DNA from: Chryseobacterium jejuense
GTDB lineage: Bacteria; Bacteroidota; Bacteroidia; Flavobacteriales; Weeksellaceae
Direction of reading: 5' to 3'
NCBI RefSeq assembly: GCF_017877355.1
Contig: NZ_JAGIPR010000006.1
Span: forward strand, 186,001 to 250,000
DNA length: 64,000 nt
Part shown: positions 10,240 to 18,916 of the stretch, piece after piece
Layout of the letters: every line of letters begins with the position of its first letter
How positions within the stretch are numbered: position 1 is the first letter of the stretch
Program-made: the position numbers and the translations under genes
The notes under the pieces: generated by a model
What the model was told of the DNA's origin: nothing
The model's input: the letters and a program-made list of their open reading frames with translations, nothing else
Database searches by the model: none

Positions 10240-12606
10240 TTAAAACTTAAATCCGATGCTGAGATATATCCTTGAAAAATCAAGTTGATTATTTCTGGAA
10301 ATATTAAGATTGATTGGGCCTATAAGGGATTCATATCCAAGGTTTACCCCATAGCCGAACATTTCAAAGCTGTCATTGAAAGGAGAAAACTCCTCACCTA
10401 CTTTTCCATAGCTGAAAGAAGGCGTTAAGTATAGTCTTTTCATGATTCTGTACTGAAGCGATATACCTAGTTTAGCCACAGAATTCATAGGCAATTCTTT
10501 CTGACGGAGACCATTAAACTCAGGATTTAACAAATCGTAATTGTATTCACTCCCCCCAATATTATACTTCTGATTGAGGAAAAAGTAAGGTACTGTATCT
10601 TCTCTGTATGAACCAAAACTTGTTCCAAGAAAAAGATTAATCTTCGCTGTCAGCCTTCTTGTAATAGGATGAGCAAAGTTTTCATTCAGAGTGAATGATA
10701 CCAGATTCTTTGGTAAAAAATAATCCGGGTTTTTAGGATTTAAAATAGGATATAACTGAGGCTGCACAACCTGAAGATCATACAGCTCATATTGATCTCC
10801 GAAATAAAGCCTTGTACTTACCTGAAGGTGATTTCCTTTGGTAGAGAAGTATCTCTTATTCTGATTATTCTGTTCAAACTTCAGAAAAGCATTAAAATTA
10901 CTATGGTTATAGAGCTTTTTGCTAAAATTATCAACTTTTGACTGATCCACTTTATCCAACAAAGTATACATCCTTTCGGCACTGAATTCTGTTCCCAAAG
11001 AAATAAAAGCATTCGGAGTAATATTATAATTCAAAGCCACTTTTCCGGTAATATTCCGGTACATGTGGTTAGGAAACTTTGTCGTAGAGTCTTCATCATC
11101 ATACCCAAATGTTCTGAAAATTAAATCGTTACTTTTAAGATGAACCATTTTAGCTTCAAGATCTATCCACCAATGGTCGCCACTCCCCAGAAAACGCTGG
11201 TAAGCCAATTTTGCTTTAAAACGTTCTGAAATATCGATGGTAGCCAGAAACCTGGATCTATTGGCCAGAATATTTCTGTAAGTATAATTTACAATAATTC
11301 CCACAGATTGCTCCGTATCATAGTGAAGAGCCAGCTTAAAAGCTCCTTTCTTAGCTTTTTTAACGAAAATATTCATCACAAGACCATCACCTTCATTGGT
11401 ATAGGTGTAATATACTTTTTCGTACTGGCGCACTCCAAATACTCTGTCTATCGCCTCATTGATGGTTTTCACATCATAATACTTCCCTTCCGTTAATCCC
11501 AGTTCTTTTTTAATAACTGCAATTTCGACTTCATCGGTAAGCGGAGTGCCATTTTCTTCATTGAAGGTAAATTTCGTTGTAGGAAGCTTTACTTCCTCAA
11601 TCATTTCATGTTCGTACTTAATACCCAGCTTTTTCTGAGCTTCTGCCAGGGCAACAAACTCAGGAAGATGCTTTTTGGCTTCTATTTCCCCTATTTTAAT
11701 AATCTTTCTGAACCTTGCAAAATCTTTTGTGGTAATATCTCCCAAAGGATCTACAAAATCTACCAGAATGTTAGATAAAGCCTTCTGATGCTTAAAATCT
11801 TCCACAGAACGGATGGCATGCGTCTGATAGATCATTTTCATGGGGTTTTCAATCTCTTTTTTTGTAAAAAGCCTGAACCCTGTATAGCCGCCAATAACAA
11901 AATCTGCCCCCATCTGTCGAACTTCATTGGCGGGATAATTCCGGTCTAATCCCCCATCTACCAAAAGTTTTCCATCAATATAAACCGGAGCAAAAGCTGC
12001 AGGAATTGCCAACGTAGCACGAATCGCCAACGGGAGAGATCCTTTTTTCTGCATAATCAGACCTCCGTTTTCAATATCTGAGGAAGTAAGTTCTACCGGA
12101 ATTCTTAATTTACTGAAATCATTGATATGCTTAGCGTTAAAGGTAAGTGTATTCAAAACCTCGCCCATATACTGCCCTTCAATATAGGAACTGGGAAGCG
12201 TTGGAACTCCTTTTACAACCGGAAACTCCAGAATATATTTATCATACTCATCCTTTTCGCTGATATTGACCTTGCTGTAAGGGATTTTATTACTCAGAAT
12301 CCTGTTCCAATCTACTTTATAAATGGTTTTCTTCAGCTGGTCAGCATTATACCCCATTGCATACAATCCGCCCAAAATACCGCCCATACTGGTTCCGGTA
12401 ATATAGTCTACCTTAATTCCAAGGGAGTCTATCATTTTCAGAATTCCGATGTGAGCAAATCCTTTTGCTCCGCCTCCACTCAGTGCCAAGCCAAATTTTG
12501 TATCCTTTGTTACATTTTGCAATCTGATATTCAGAGAATCGTTAATCTGTTGGGATTTTAAAAAAAGAGAAAAAATGATAGTTCCCAAAATCAGGAGTTT
12601 TTTCAT
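10240..12606 (-). CDS. Patatin-like phospholipase with outer-membrane beta-barrel
   Basis: I place the start at 12606 because the residues MKKLLILGTIIFSLFLKSQQ there form a signal peptide; a 16-codon upstream extension is open but unlikely. The 788-residue product has a patatin domain with the oxyanion loop GGGAKGFAHIG, nucleophile motif GTSMGG and catalytic Asp in DGGLDRNYP, then a POTRA-like segment around residues 360-430, then a C-terminal barrel ending YLSIGFKF. This is the architecture of PlpD-type (type Vd) patatin autotransporters and their Bacteroidota relatives. It probably hydrolyses phospholipids or lysophospholipids at the cell surface. It is flanked by non-coding DNA on both sides. 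Confidence 0.9.
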   Translation of the reverse strand: MKKLLILGTIIFSLFLKSQQINDSLNIRLQNVTKDTKFGLALSGGGAKGFAHIGILKMIDSLGIKVDYITGTSMGGILGGLYAMGYNADQLKKTIYKVDWNRILSNKIPYSKVNISEKDEYDKYILEFPVVKGVPTLPSSYIEGQYMGEVLNTLTFNAKHINDFSKLRIPVELTSSDIENGGLIMQKKGSLPLAIRATLAIPAAFAPVYIDGKLLVDGGLDRNYPANEVRQMGADFVIGGYTGFRLFTKKEIENPMKMIYQTHAIRSVEDFKHQKALSNILVDFVDPLGDITTKDFARFRKIIKIGEIEAKKHLPEFVALAEAQKKLGIKYEHEMIEEVKLPTTKFTFNEENGTPLTDEVEIAVIKKELGLTEGKYYDVKTINEAIDRVFGVRQYEKVYYTYTNEGDGLVMNIFVKKAKKGAFKLALHYDTEQSVGIIVNYTYRNILANRSRFLATIDISERFKAKLAYQRFLGSGDHWWIDLEAKMVHLKSNDLIFRTFGYDDEDSTTKFPNHMYRNITGKVALNYNITPNAFISLGTEFSAERMYTLLDKVDQSKVDNFSKKLYNHSNFNAFLKFEQNNQNKRYFSTKGNHLQVSTRLYFGDQYELYDLQVVQPQLYPILNPKNPDYFLPKNLVSFTLNENFAHPITRRLTAKINLFLGTSFGSYREDTVPYFFLNQKYNIGGSEYNYDLLNPEFNGLRQKELPMNSVAKLGISLQYRIMKRLYLTPSFSYGKVGEEFSPFNDSFEMFGYGVNLGYESLIGPINLNISRNNQLDFSRIYLSIGFKF

Positions 12607-12784
12607 GAGAAAACCTGTTTTTATGTGTATGAAAATTTTACCGTAAATATACAATTATACCACAAAAGCTAACAAAAAACCTCATCTATTTACCTATTCA
12701 AGAAGAACTTTAAAAAGTATTTATTATTAACGAAACGTTTAATGACCATCAAAGTTTATTGAAAAAAAATATTACTGCTGTTTA

Positions 12785-12945
12785 AATTTAACGCAAAGAT
12801 TTTATAATGCAGTTGCAATATTTCAAGGAAGCAAAGATGGAATCAACTTCATTGATTCTTTCTAAGCGTACGCATAACCGTGTCGCTTCATCGGCGATAA
12901 AGTCGCTATTCTTTGCTCCCTAAAATAAAACTTTGCGTTAAATTA
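12785..12945. repeat. Imperfect inverted-repeat element in a 383 bp gene-free stretch
   Basis: AATTTAACGCAAAG at 12785-12798 is matched in reverse complement at 12932-12945, and the pairing continues with one indel (GCAAAGATTTTAT against ATAAAACTTTGC). An inner pair, GGAAGCAAAGA with TCTTTGCTCC, nests inside. The element is about 160 bp, has no reading frame and resembles a small palindromic mobile or REP-like unit. The rest of 12607-12989 is AT-rich and would hold the patatin gene promoter. Confidence 0.6.
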
Positions 12946-12989
12946 GCTTTGATATTTTAAAGAGAAATTATCAAAAAGATAGTATAATT

Positions 12990-15677
12990 TTAGTAGGACT
13001 TTATAGTTTCCACAAAATTGATATCCGGGTTCAGGATTTCAAGAATAAGGCTTTTAACAGACCTCATGGCATCATCAATATCTCCTTTGTCGAAAACAAG
13101 AGAAACCATTCCTTTTTTAGCCTCTGCAAAACTCCAGATACCCGTTTCAATTGGATAGCCCCAGAACTCAGGGAGATGTTGTATCACATAATGATAAATG
13201 CACAGCTGCAACGCTTGCTTTCTGTCGCTGTTATGAAAATACTGCTCTACATTATCTTCATCAATTTTTACGTGGAGATTTTTAATTTTAGCCGTTTTAT
13301 AATCAATGATCCTTAAAGTTCCGTTCAGTTTATCAATTCTGTCGATAAATCCCATGAAAGAAATCTTATCCTTTCCATCAAGATAAAACTCTACATTTTC
13401 GAATCTTCTTTCGATATCGATAATCTCTAATGTATTTCCTTGTCTGATAAGGTCAAGGTCATGATTCAGAACGTTTTCAATCACCTTTTTCGCAATGGCT
13501 TTGTGGATGTAGTTCATTCCTTTTTCATAGAATTCAGGCTGATGTTTCAACTTCTCAATCGCAACATTTATATATTTATCTATTGCTTTAATTGACTTCT
13601 CTAAATCACTTTCTTTTAAAACCTTACCCTTCAAGATTTCATATACTTCCTGAAGTGAATAGTGAACTAAATTTCCATAGTTTTTCACCGATAGTTCTTC
13701 TTCAATTTCGTCCGATTCCGATGTGTTCAGAATCTTCGATAAGTAAAAATCAATCGGGTTGTAAAGATAGCTTGTAAGATGGGATGCCGATACTCTTTCC
13801 TTCCATTTCTGAAGTCGCTCCCTCACAATTTCCGTCTTGGAAATCTCTATAGGTTTTGTGATAATGGGCTCTGAAGAATTCTCAATAATCAGGTGCTCAA
13901 TTTCATGAGAACTTTCCATTTCAATTTGGGTAATGAAACGGCTTTTTTCACCCGTGTTCACTCCCGAACTTAAAGCATTATACAGCAAATGAACATTCTT
14001 CGCATCCTGAATCAGTCTGTAAAAGTGATAGGCATAAATACTGTCATTTTCCAGGAATGTATGAAGATCAAAGAATCTTCTGATATCGAAAGGAATATAA
14101 GTATTCTGGGAATTTCCCAATGGAAGTTTCCCTTCATTAACTGAAAGCAGGATGACATTTTCAAAATTCAGAAGACGTGTTTCCAACAATCCCATAATCT
14201 GTAATCCTCTTAATGGCTCACCCTGAAAATCGATACTCTCAGAATTGATATGCTGGTTGATGAGAATCTCCAATGTTTCCATTTTGACCTCAATATTGTA
14301 CGGAGTCAACTGGTTCTTAATAATCCTAAAGGCATTCTCGAAGTGAGAAACATTTTCATATTGTATATCATCAATTTCCAGCCATTTCACCTGGTGACAA
14401 AACGAAATAAGAATGTCCAGATAAGCAGTGGTACTTACGGCCTTCTGCAGAAGACTGAAATAAGACAATTCTCCCAGAAGCTCATTCAGAAGCTTATTAG
14501 AAATATACACGATATTCCTTTCTTCAATTTTCGTTTTAAAATCATTGATGACCAGCTCATCTTTAGCCGATTTCGGAAGCTCTTCAAGAATAGGAAATAC
14601 ATCTCTGTAGTAATACGAAGTTTTATTTTTTTCCAGCTGTTTCTGCAGATAGAAAAGTCGTTTTACCGCATTGGAGAAAGACAGATTCTTCAATGGGAAT
14701 CCCATCGTGATATTCAGATTATCTACCCCATGCATCACATCCAGACTTGCAGGAAGAAGGTTTTCATCCAGCAAAACAACCGCTGTATTCGAATAGGTTT
14801 TATTATTGATTTCCTTAAAGATTTCCGGCAGCACCTTAGTTTGCGTTACATTTCCGGAAACTTCATATACCTTGATTTTTTTAGGTTGATTAAAGTCATC
14901 CTCTATCCACTGGAAAGTTCTGTTATCATCAAATTCTTTCCATGTTTTATGGTTTCTCAGGAATTTACCAGCCTCTTGTCTTTCATCATTAAAATAATAA
15001 TGGTCTGCCTGAAAAAAGCACTGAGCCTTATTCCATTGCAGAAGGCTTCTTACCAGTTTTTCTTCAACCGGTGTAAAGGCATTAAATCCGCAGAACACGA
15101 ACTGCTCCGAGGTATTCTTCGCAAAATCAGAGATACTCGCTTTAGCAGCCTCGTGAATCATTCCTGAGGTTGCCCAGTTCTTTTCCTGTAGTCTGCTTTT
15201 TAATTCAGGAAGGAAAACATTCATATTCTGCCAGAAATTAAGAAACTTCTTTCTGGGTACATCATCATCTTCACCAAGGTTCTGTGCCCATTCTTTAATC
15301 CTTTCCTCATCAAACATGTACTGTAGAACCGCCTGATCACTATCCGAAAACTTCAGAATATCATCCCAATCCTTCTGCAGAGTGGGAAACCACTTCAAAA
15401 AGTCAGAAAAATTATCTCTGGGAATGAGATTCAGACTTCGGTATACATCAAATGAAAAAAGCCAGAGTGGAATTCCCTGGATCACCTGTTTATCGGCAAT
15501 CATGTTAATCAACTCCTCAATGGTAAAAAAGTTGGGAAGAAATCCCGAATAGTTGTTTTCCTCGAGAATCTGCCGGATAAATACAATCGGACGTTTTCCG
15601 GGCAGGATGATGTTAAACGCAGATAGATCCGGGTTTTGTGCCAACAATTCGTGAATGATCTTATTGAGGAATTTCAA
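12990..15677 (-). CDS. AddB-like PD-(D/E)XK nuclease family protein
   Basis: The 895-residue protein resembles the AddB subunit of Bacteroidota AddAB recombination nucleases. The C-terminal quarter has the RecB-type nuclease motifs: HYSLQEVYE helix, GFIDRIDKL and IDYKTAK (Asp and Lys of the catalytic D-x-K set). The N-terminal ~600 residues match a helicase-like fold, with VILLSVNEGKLP of the AddB type, but there is no Walker A glycine-lysine motif near the start (ALNIILPGKRPIVF region), so this half is probably structural. It overlaps the upstream DUF922 gene by 4 bp (ATGA). An AddA partner is not in the window. Confidence 0.8.
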   Translation of the reverse strand: MKFLNKIIHELLAQNPDLSAFNIILPGKRPIVFIRQILEENNYSGFLPNFFTIEELINMIADKQVIQGIPLWLFSFDVYRSLNLIPRDNFSDFLKWFPTLQKDWDDILKFSDSDQAVLQYMFDEERIKEWAQNLGEDDDVPRKKFLNFWQNMNVFLPELKSRLQEKNWATSGMIHEAAKASISDFAKNTSEQFVFCGFNAFTPVEEKLVRSLLQWNKAQCFFQADHYYFNDERQEAGKFLRNHKTWKEFDDNRTFQWIEDDFNQPKKIKVYEVSGNVTQTKVLPEIFKEINNKTYSNTAVVLLDENLLPASLDVMHGVDNLNITMGFPLKNLSFSNAVKRLFYLQKQLEKNKTSYYYRDVFPILEELPKSAKDELVINDFKTKIEERNIVYISNKLLNELLGELSYFSLLQKAVSTTAYLDILISFCHQVKWLEIDDIQYENVSHFENAFRIIKNQLTPYNIEVKMETLEILINQHINSESIDFQGEPLRGLQIMGLLETRLLNFENVILLSVNEGKLPLGNSQNTYIPFDIRRFFDLHTFLENDSIYAYHFYRLIQDAKNVHLLYNALSSGVNTGEKSRFITQIEMESSHEIEHLIIENSSEPIITKPIEISKTEIVRERLQKWKERVSASHLTSYLYNPIDFYLSKILNTSESDEIEEELSVKNYGNLVHYSLQEVYEILKGKVLKESDLEKSIKAIDKYINVAIEKLKHQPEFYEKGMNYIHKAIAKKVIENVLNHDLDLIRQGNTLEIIDIERRFENVEFYLDGKDKISFMGFIDRIDKLNGTLRIIDYKTAKIKNLHVKIDEDNVEQYFHNSDRKQALQLCIYHYVIQHLPEFWGYPIETGIWSFAEAKKGMVSLVFDKGDIDDAMRSVKSLILEILNPDINFVETIKSY

Positions 15678-16210
15678 GGGGCTTGATAGCTTTTAAGGTT
15701 TTCTAATTCTTGAGAGATAGCAGCATTATATTCTGCCTGTTTTACTTCATCCATTCCATGACGGGTATGTTTGTCATAGACCATCTGAAAGTTTTTATAC
15801 TCAATGGATATTGTAGTATAAATCGATTTAAATAACCTATTGTAATCACCGGAATTTCTGATCTTTTCAGCTACAGTTTTCCTGAATTTCCTTACAAAAA
15901 GCTCTGCAATATCAAAATGTCTCTGCTCATGCAGCAGAATATAATCATTGATTTTTTTGACGTCTTTCCAGGATTTATCTTCGTTGAATATCGTCTTTAT
16001 TTCAATCTTCACCGGTGACTTCGGGTTACTGGATTTCACCACAGAATATTCCCAACCGCAATTGGTATACGCTGCAACATCCGGATTATTCCTTCTGTTG
16101 ACAGGGCTTTTAAAATTATCCCATACCAGCTTTTGTTCTTCCTTCCAGGTAATTTTCTGTCCAAACATAACATTAGCCGCCAACAGACAGAATACAAAAG
16201 TCAATTTCAT
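15674..16210 (-). CDS. DUF922-type secreted zinc-protease-like protein
   Basis: A 178-residue protein with a signal peptide (MKLTFVFCLLAANVMFG) and the metalloprotease-like motif HEQRHFD at residues 94-100, which is the hallmark of DUF922 proteins (predicted secreted Zn-dependent proteases). The second half is helical and basic. It shares a TAATG start/stop junction with the upstream lipoprotein and overlaps the downstream nuclease gene by 4 bp, so three genes are translated in close coupling. No biochemical substrate is known to me for the family, and a third metal ligand is not identified with certainty. Confidence 0.75.
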   Translation of the reverse strand: MKLTFVFCLLAANVMFGQKITWKEEQKLVWDNFKSPVNRRNNPDVAAYTNCGWEYSVVKSSNPKSPVKIEIKTIFNEDKSWKDVKKINDYILLHEQRHFDIAELFVRKFRKTVAEKIRNSGDYNRLFKSIYTTISIEYKNFQMVYDKHTRHGMDEVKQAEYNAAISQELENLKSYQAP

Positions 16211-16614
16211 TATTTCACTACAATCGTTTTTGTAATCCAGTTATTTCCTCCGTTCCAGAAAGTAAAAGTATACTTCCCTACTCTCTGTGGATTGAAATTA
16301 ATCTGGTTAACTGCTGAATAGCTTTTTTGAGTACAAGGACCATTGGAAATGTACTTATAAGCGGTCACAGTTCTTTTAAAATTGCCATCATAAATATAAT
16401 CATAGGCATAAAACCCCTGACACTGAGATGAATATGTGGAATACGTTTTAATATGCTGTATTGCAAAAATATCCATGGTATCATTGGCAATCTTAACACT
16501 GTCAATCTTGACCTTATCAATGGATTCGATCGTCTGATAATCATCGTCATTACACGAAACCAATACAAAGCCAAACAATAATGCTGAAAATCCAATATTT
16601 AGAAGCTTTTTCAT
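16210..16614 (-). CDS. Small lipoprotein of unknown function
   Basis: This 134-residue protein starts with a clear lipoprotein signal, lipobox VLVSC, followed by an acidic NDDDYQ tether. The remainder is predicted beta-rich (aromatic and Thr-rich strands such as KYTFTFWNGGNNWITKTI) with two further cysteines (SSQCQG, NGPCTQ) that could form a disulfide. I do not recognise the family. It is the first gene of the operon with the DUF922 protein and the AddB-like nuclease. Confidence 0.7.
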   Translation of the reverse strand: MKKLLNIGFSALLFGFVLVSCNDDDYQTIESIDKVKIDSVKIANDTMDIFAIQHIKTYSTYSSQCQGFYAYDYIYDGNFKRTVTAYKYISNGPCTQKSYSAVNQINFNPQRVGKYTFTFWNGGNNWITKTIVVK

Positions 16615-16676
16615 AATCTTTTAATTTTCTGATTATCAATACATATTTAGCAAAAATATTCCTTATTCAAATAAAA

Positions 16677-17312
16677 TCAGGAATTAAAATTTCCTTTTGA
16701 TACGTAAACTACTTTTTTAGTATCAAAGAATTCTCCATCAAAATAGTGTTTCAGATTGAAAATTTCACATTTAAGTCCGGCAAGTTCTTCAGCAAGATCT
16801 CCACCTTTTAAATATAAAATCCCGTTATGTTTAGGGTTAAACTGTTCTTTTTCAAATTTTCCTTTCAGCCATCTTAAGAATTCAGGCATCTGGGTTACCG
16901 CTCTGCTCACTACAAAGTGGAATTTTTCTTTTAGTTTTTCCGCTCTTCCGTGGATGGCTGTTACATTTTTCAGTCCCACTCCTTCTGCTACAGCATTCAC
17001 CACGCTAATTTTCTTCCCTATGGAGTCAATCAGGGTAAATTCTGTATCAGGAAAAAGGATTGCCAATGGAATTCCTGGAAAACCTCCTCCGGTTCCAATA
17101 TCCAATACTTTCGTTCCTGGAGCAAATTCCATCACTTTAGCAATTCCTAACGAGTGAAGAACATGCTTTTCATACAACGATTCCATATCTTTTCTGGAAA
17201 TTACGTTGATCTTTTCATTCCATTCATTGTACAGGGTTTCCAGCTTTGCAAACTGTTCTAGCTGTGTTTCGGTAAGATCCGGAAAATATTTTAATAGTAA
17301 CGATGTAGACAT
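16677..17312 (-). CDS. rsmG: 16S rRNA (guanine-527 N7)-methyltransferase RsmG (GidB)
   Basis: The start at 17312 (MSTSLLLKYFPDLTETQLEQF) matches the usual N-terminus of RsmG; the 16 codons upstream look spurious. The 211-residue protein has the SAM-binding core VLDIGTGGGFPGIPLAI, the acidic ribose contact FTLIDSIGKK, and VVSRAVTQMPEFLRW. It methylates N7 of G527 in 16S rRNA, and loss of it gives low-level streptomycin resistance in other bacteria. It stands alone between the lipoprotein operon and the VgrG island. Confidence 0.93.
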   Translation of the reverse strand: MSTSLLLKYFPDLTETQLEQFAKLETLYNEWNEKINVISRKDMESLYEKHVLHSLGIAKVMEFAPGTKVLDIGTGGGFPGIPLAILFPDTEFTLIDSIGKKISVVNAVAEGVGLKNVTAIHGRAEKLKEKFHFVVSRAVTQMPEFLRWLKGKFEKEQFNPKHNGILYLKGGDLAEELAGLKCEIFNLKHYFDGEFFDTKKVVYVSKGNFNS

Positions 17313-17529
17313 GTGAATTATTATAATCTGCAAAAATAAGTTTTTATTGGCTTTATTCAAACTTTAGAAACACAAATTACAAAGGCACGGAGCTGTTGAA
17401 GCAAAATATTGGAACTGCTTTTTAATAGCCTATACCTCACAATCAGACTTCTGGAGGATTATTTCTTAAGTATCCATTGATGTTACAGCTCCTTTTTACT
17501 AACAGTTCCCTATGATTTTTGAACAGTAT

Positions 17530-18291
17530 TTACTCATCGCAATAAAAAGTGATATTCCTTTTCTCGCAGATAGCTTTCACTTCTTTATAATTTTTGAGCT
17601 TTAAACCTCTTGCATGAATTGTTTTTAGCTTTGGAGCGTTTAAAATTTCAATTGGAAATTCTTTAAGCTGTGTTCCTGAAACGTTAATCCAATCTAAATA
17701 TTGTAAAGTGCCTAGGCATTTTGATAAATCCTCAACACTACTATTTTCTACAATTAAAGAATTTAGATTTTTTAATTGACAAATGGAGCTTGGCAATACT
17801 GTTATTGGGTTACTACTTAAGGATAGTGATTTTAATGATTTTAGATTTGAAATTTTATTTGAAATAAGTTTAATATTGTTCTCATCTAATTTCAAATATT
17901 CTAAGGAAGTAACTTTATATAAGCTTTCTGGAATTATATCAATATCGCTTTGGGATAAGTTTAGTGTTTTAAGTGCTTTTAATGAAGATAAGTCCTCAAA
18001 AGATTTGATATGGCTCTTATCAACAGTATTACTAATTATTGAAAGGCTATCGAATTTTGTAATCCATCTGGGAAGATATTTTACTGATTTTAAATAGATG
18101 AATTTGACATTTTTTAATCTTAAATAGCTCAATGAGTCTCTTTCTTTCCATAGATCATCTATAACAACACCTTTGGTGTCTTCAATAGAAGACTCACGTA
18201 ATTTTTTTTCATAGAAATCTAATGGTGCAGAGTTATATTTCTGGCATGAATAAAATAATGGAAGCAATAATATAATTATCAGGCTTTTCAT
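17530..18291 (-). CDS. Leucine-rich-repeat lipoprotein, copy 2 (candidate immunity protein)
   Basis: A 253-residue lipoprotein: signal MKSLIIILLLPLFYSC with the lipid Cys at 16, then about six 22-23-residue leucine-rich repeats (for example LKTLNLSQSDIDIIPESLY and LKSLSLSSNPITVLPSSI), then the tail ICEKRNITFYCDE. It is a clear paralogue of the LRR lipoprotein at 18917-19684, with a nearly identical last 30 residues. It overlaps the end of the displaced cargo tail by 4 bp (ATGA), so cargo tail and lipoprotein are a paired unit. By analogy with toxin-immunity pairs behind vgrG genes it could protect the periplasm from the cognate cargo; this is inference. Confidence 0.8.
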   Translation of the reverse strand: MKSLIIILLLPLFYSCQKYNSAPLDFYEKKLRESSIEDTKGVVIDDLWKERDSLSYLRLKNVKFIYLKSVKYLPRWITKFDSLSIISNTVDKSHIKSFEDLSSLKALKTLNLSQSDIDIIPESLYKVTSLEYLKLDENNIKLISNKISNLKSLKSLSLSSNPITVLPSSICQLKNLNSLIVENSSVEDLSKCLGTLQYLDWINVSGTQLKEFPIEILNAPKLKTIHARGLKLKNYKEVKAICEKRNITFYCDE

Positions 18292-18764
18292 ACTTTTAAG
18301 TCTTTTATATAAAGAGCGTGAATATAGTGGTTAATTGTTAAACGGTTATACTTGTCATTATCTTCTATACTTTGTACAAGGATTGACGCTTCTTTTGCTC
18401 CTTGACTTTTATTGGTTAAATATACCTTAAAGTTTACTGAACTTTTATCATATTCTATTACTTCATTTTGTAGAATACTATTAAGTAGCTTTTCTGATAT
18501 GTCAATAAGGTCAAAGCCTAGATTATATTCTTTATTTATTCCATTAGTTCGGTTTAAAAATTCTGTTAAACTTCTTTTACCATTTAAGACCTCTTTTTGT
18601 AGTTCTTTATTCCATTGTTCAATAATAAATTCATCATTTTCAGCCTTCATTCGATTTACAGTATCCATCACAAATGGTGGAATGATTGATGGTGGTGGAA
18701 TCTTGTGGTCAGCAGCTCCTCTTAATAAAGCAGCCATATCAGATAATACACCAAAGATCCCCAT
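18288..18764 (-). CDS. Displaced C-terminal fragment of VgrG-linked cargo protein
   Basis: This 158-residue frame aligns over its full length with the last ~165 residues of the cargo protein at 19687-21252: both have FGVLSDMAALLRG, PPFVM, AEN[DN]EFIIE and end in HYIHA..[IV]KDLK-like sequence (HYIHALYIKDLKV here). It has no N-terminal targeting part. Homology continues 23 codons upstream of the ATG at 18764 and stops at an in-frame TAA (18834-18836), so the module was cut near the start of the tail. It is followed directly by its own LRR lipoprotein. It may be translated from 18764 or serve as a silent cassette for recombination into the full gene. Confidence 0.7.
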   Translation of the reverse strand: MGIFGVLSDMAALLRGAADHKIPPPSIIPPFVMDTVNRMKAENDEFIIEQWNKELQKEVLNGKRSLTEFLNRTNGINKEYNLGFDLIDISEKLLNSILQNEVIEYDKSSVNFKVYLTNKSQGAKEASILVQSIEDNDKYNRLTINHYIHALYIKDLKV

Positions 18765-18916
18765 AACTTCGCCTACAACTTTTATTTTCCCGGCAAGACC
18801 TTTTCCGGATTCATGCTCTATTGCGTGAATACTTTATTCATTATCAATGTAATATTCTTTGTACTTGTCATTTTCTTCAATGCTCTATTCATACTGATGC
18901 CTCATTTCTTCCAGGC
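18765..18916 (-). pseudogene. Remnants of further cargo tails
   Basis: Two scraps lie between the first LRR gene and the displaced tail. Codons 18833-18765 read SIHAIEHESGKGLAGKIKVV and continue into the 18764 frame, matching INQLEAQTQRGMAGVIKTV of the full cargo. Codons 18884-18837 read SIEENDKYKEYYIDNE then stop, matching the SMESLDKYNRETTFHYIHA / SIEDNDKYNRLTINHYIHA end of the other two tails. This implies at least three tail copies have existed here. Each scrap is preceded by GAATARAGYATT, which may mark the junctions. Confidence 0.6.

Noticed and set aside
12127..12561. 144-codon plus-strand frame opposite the patatin gene
   Set aside because: Antisense shadow of the conserved patatin domain.
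14250..15167. Long plus-strand open frame opposite the AddB-like gene
   Set aside because: It lies wholly antisense to a well-supported gene, has Phe/Ile/Arg-heavy composition typical of a reversed frame, and no family resemblance.
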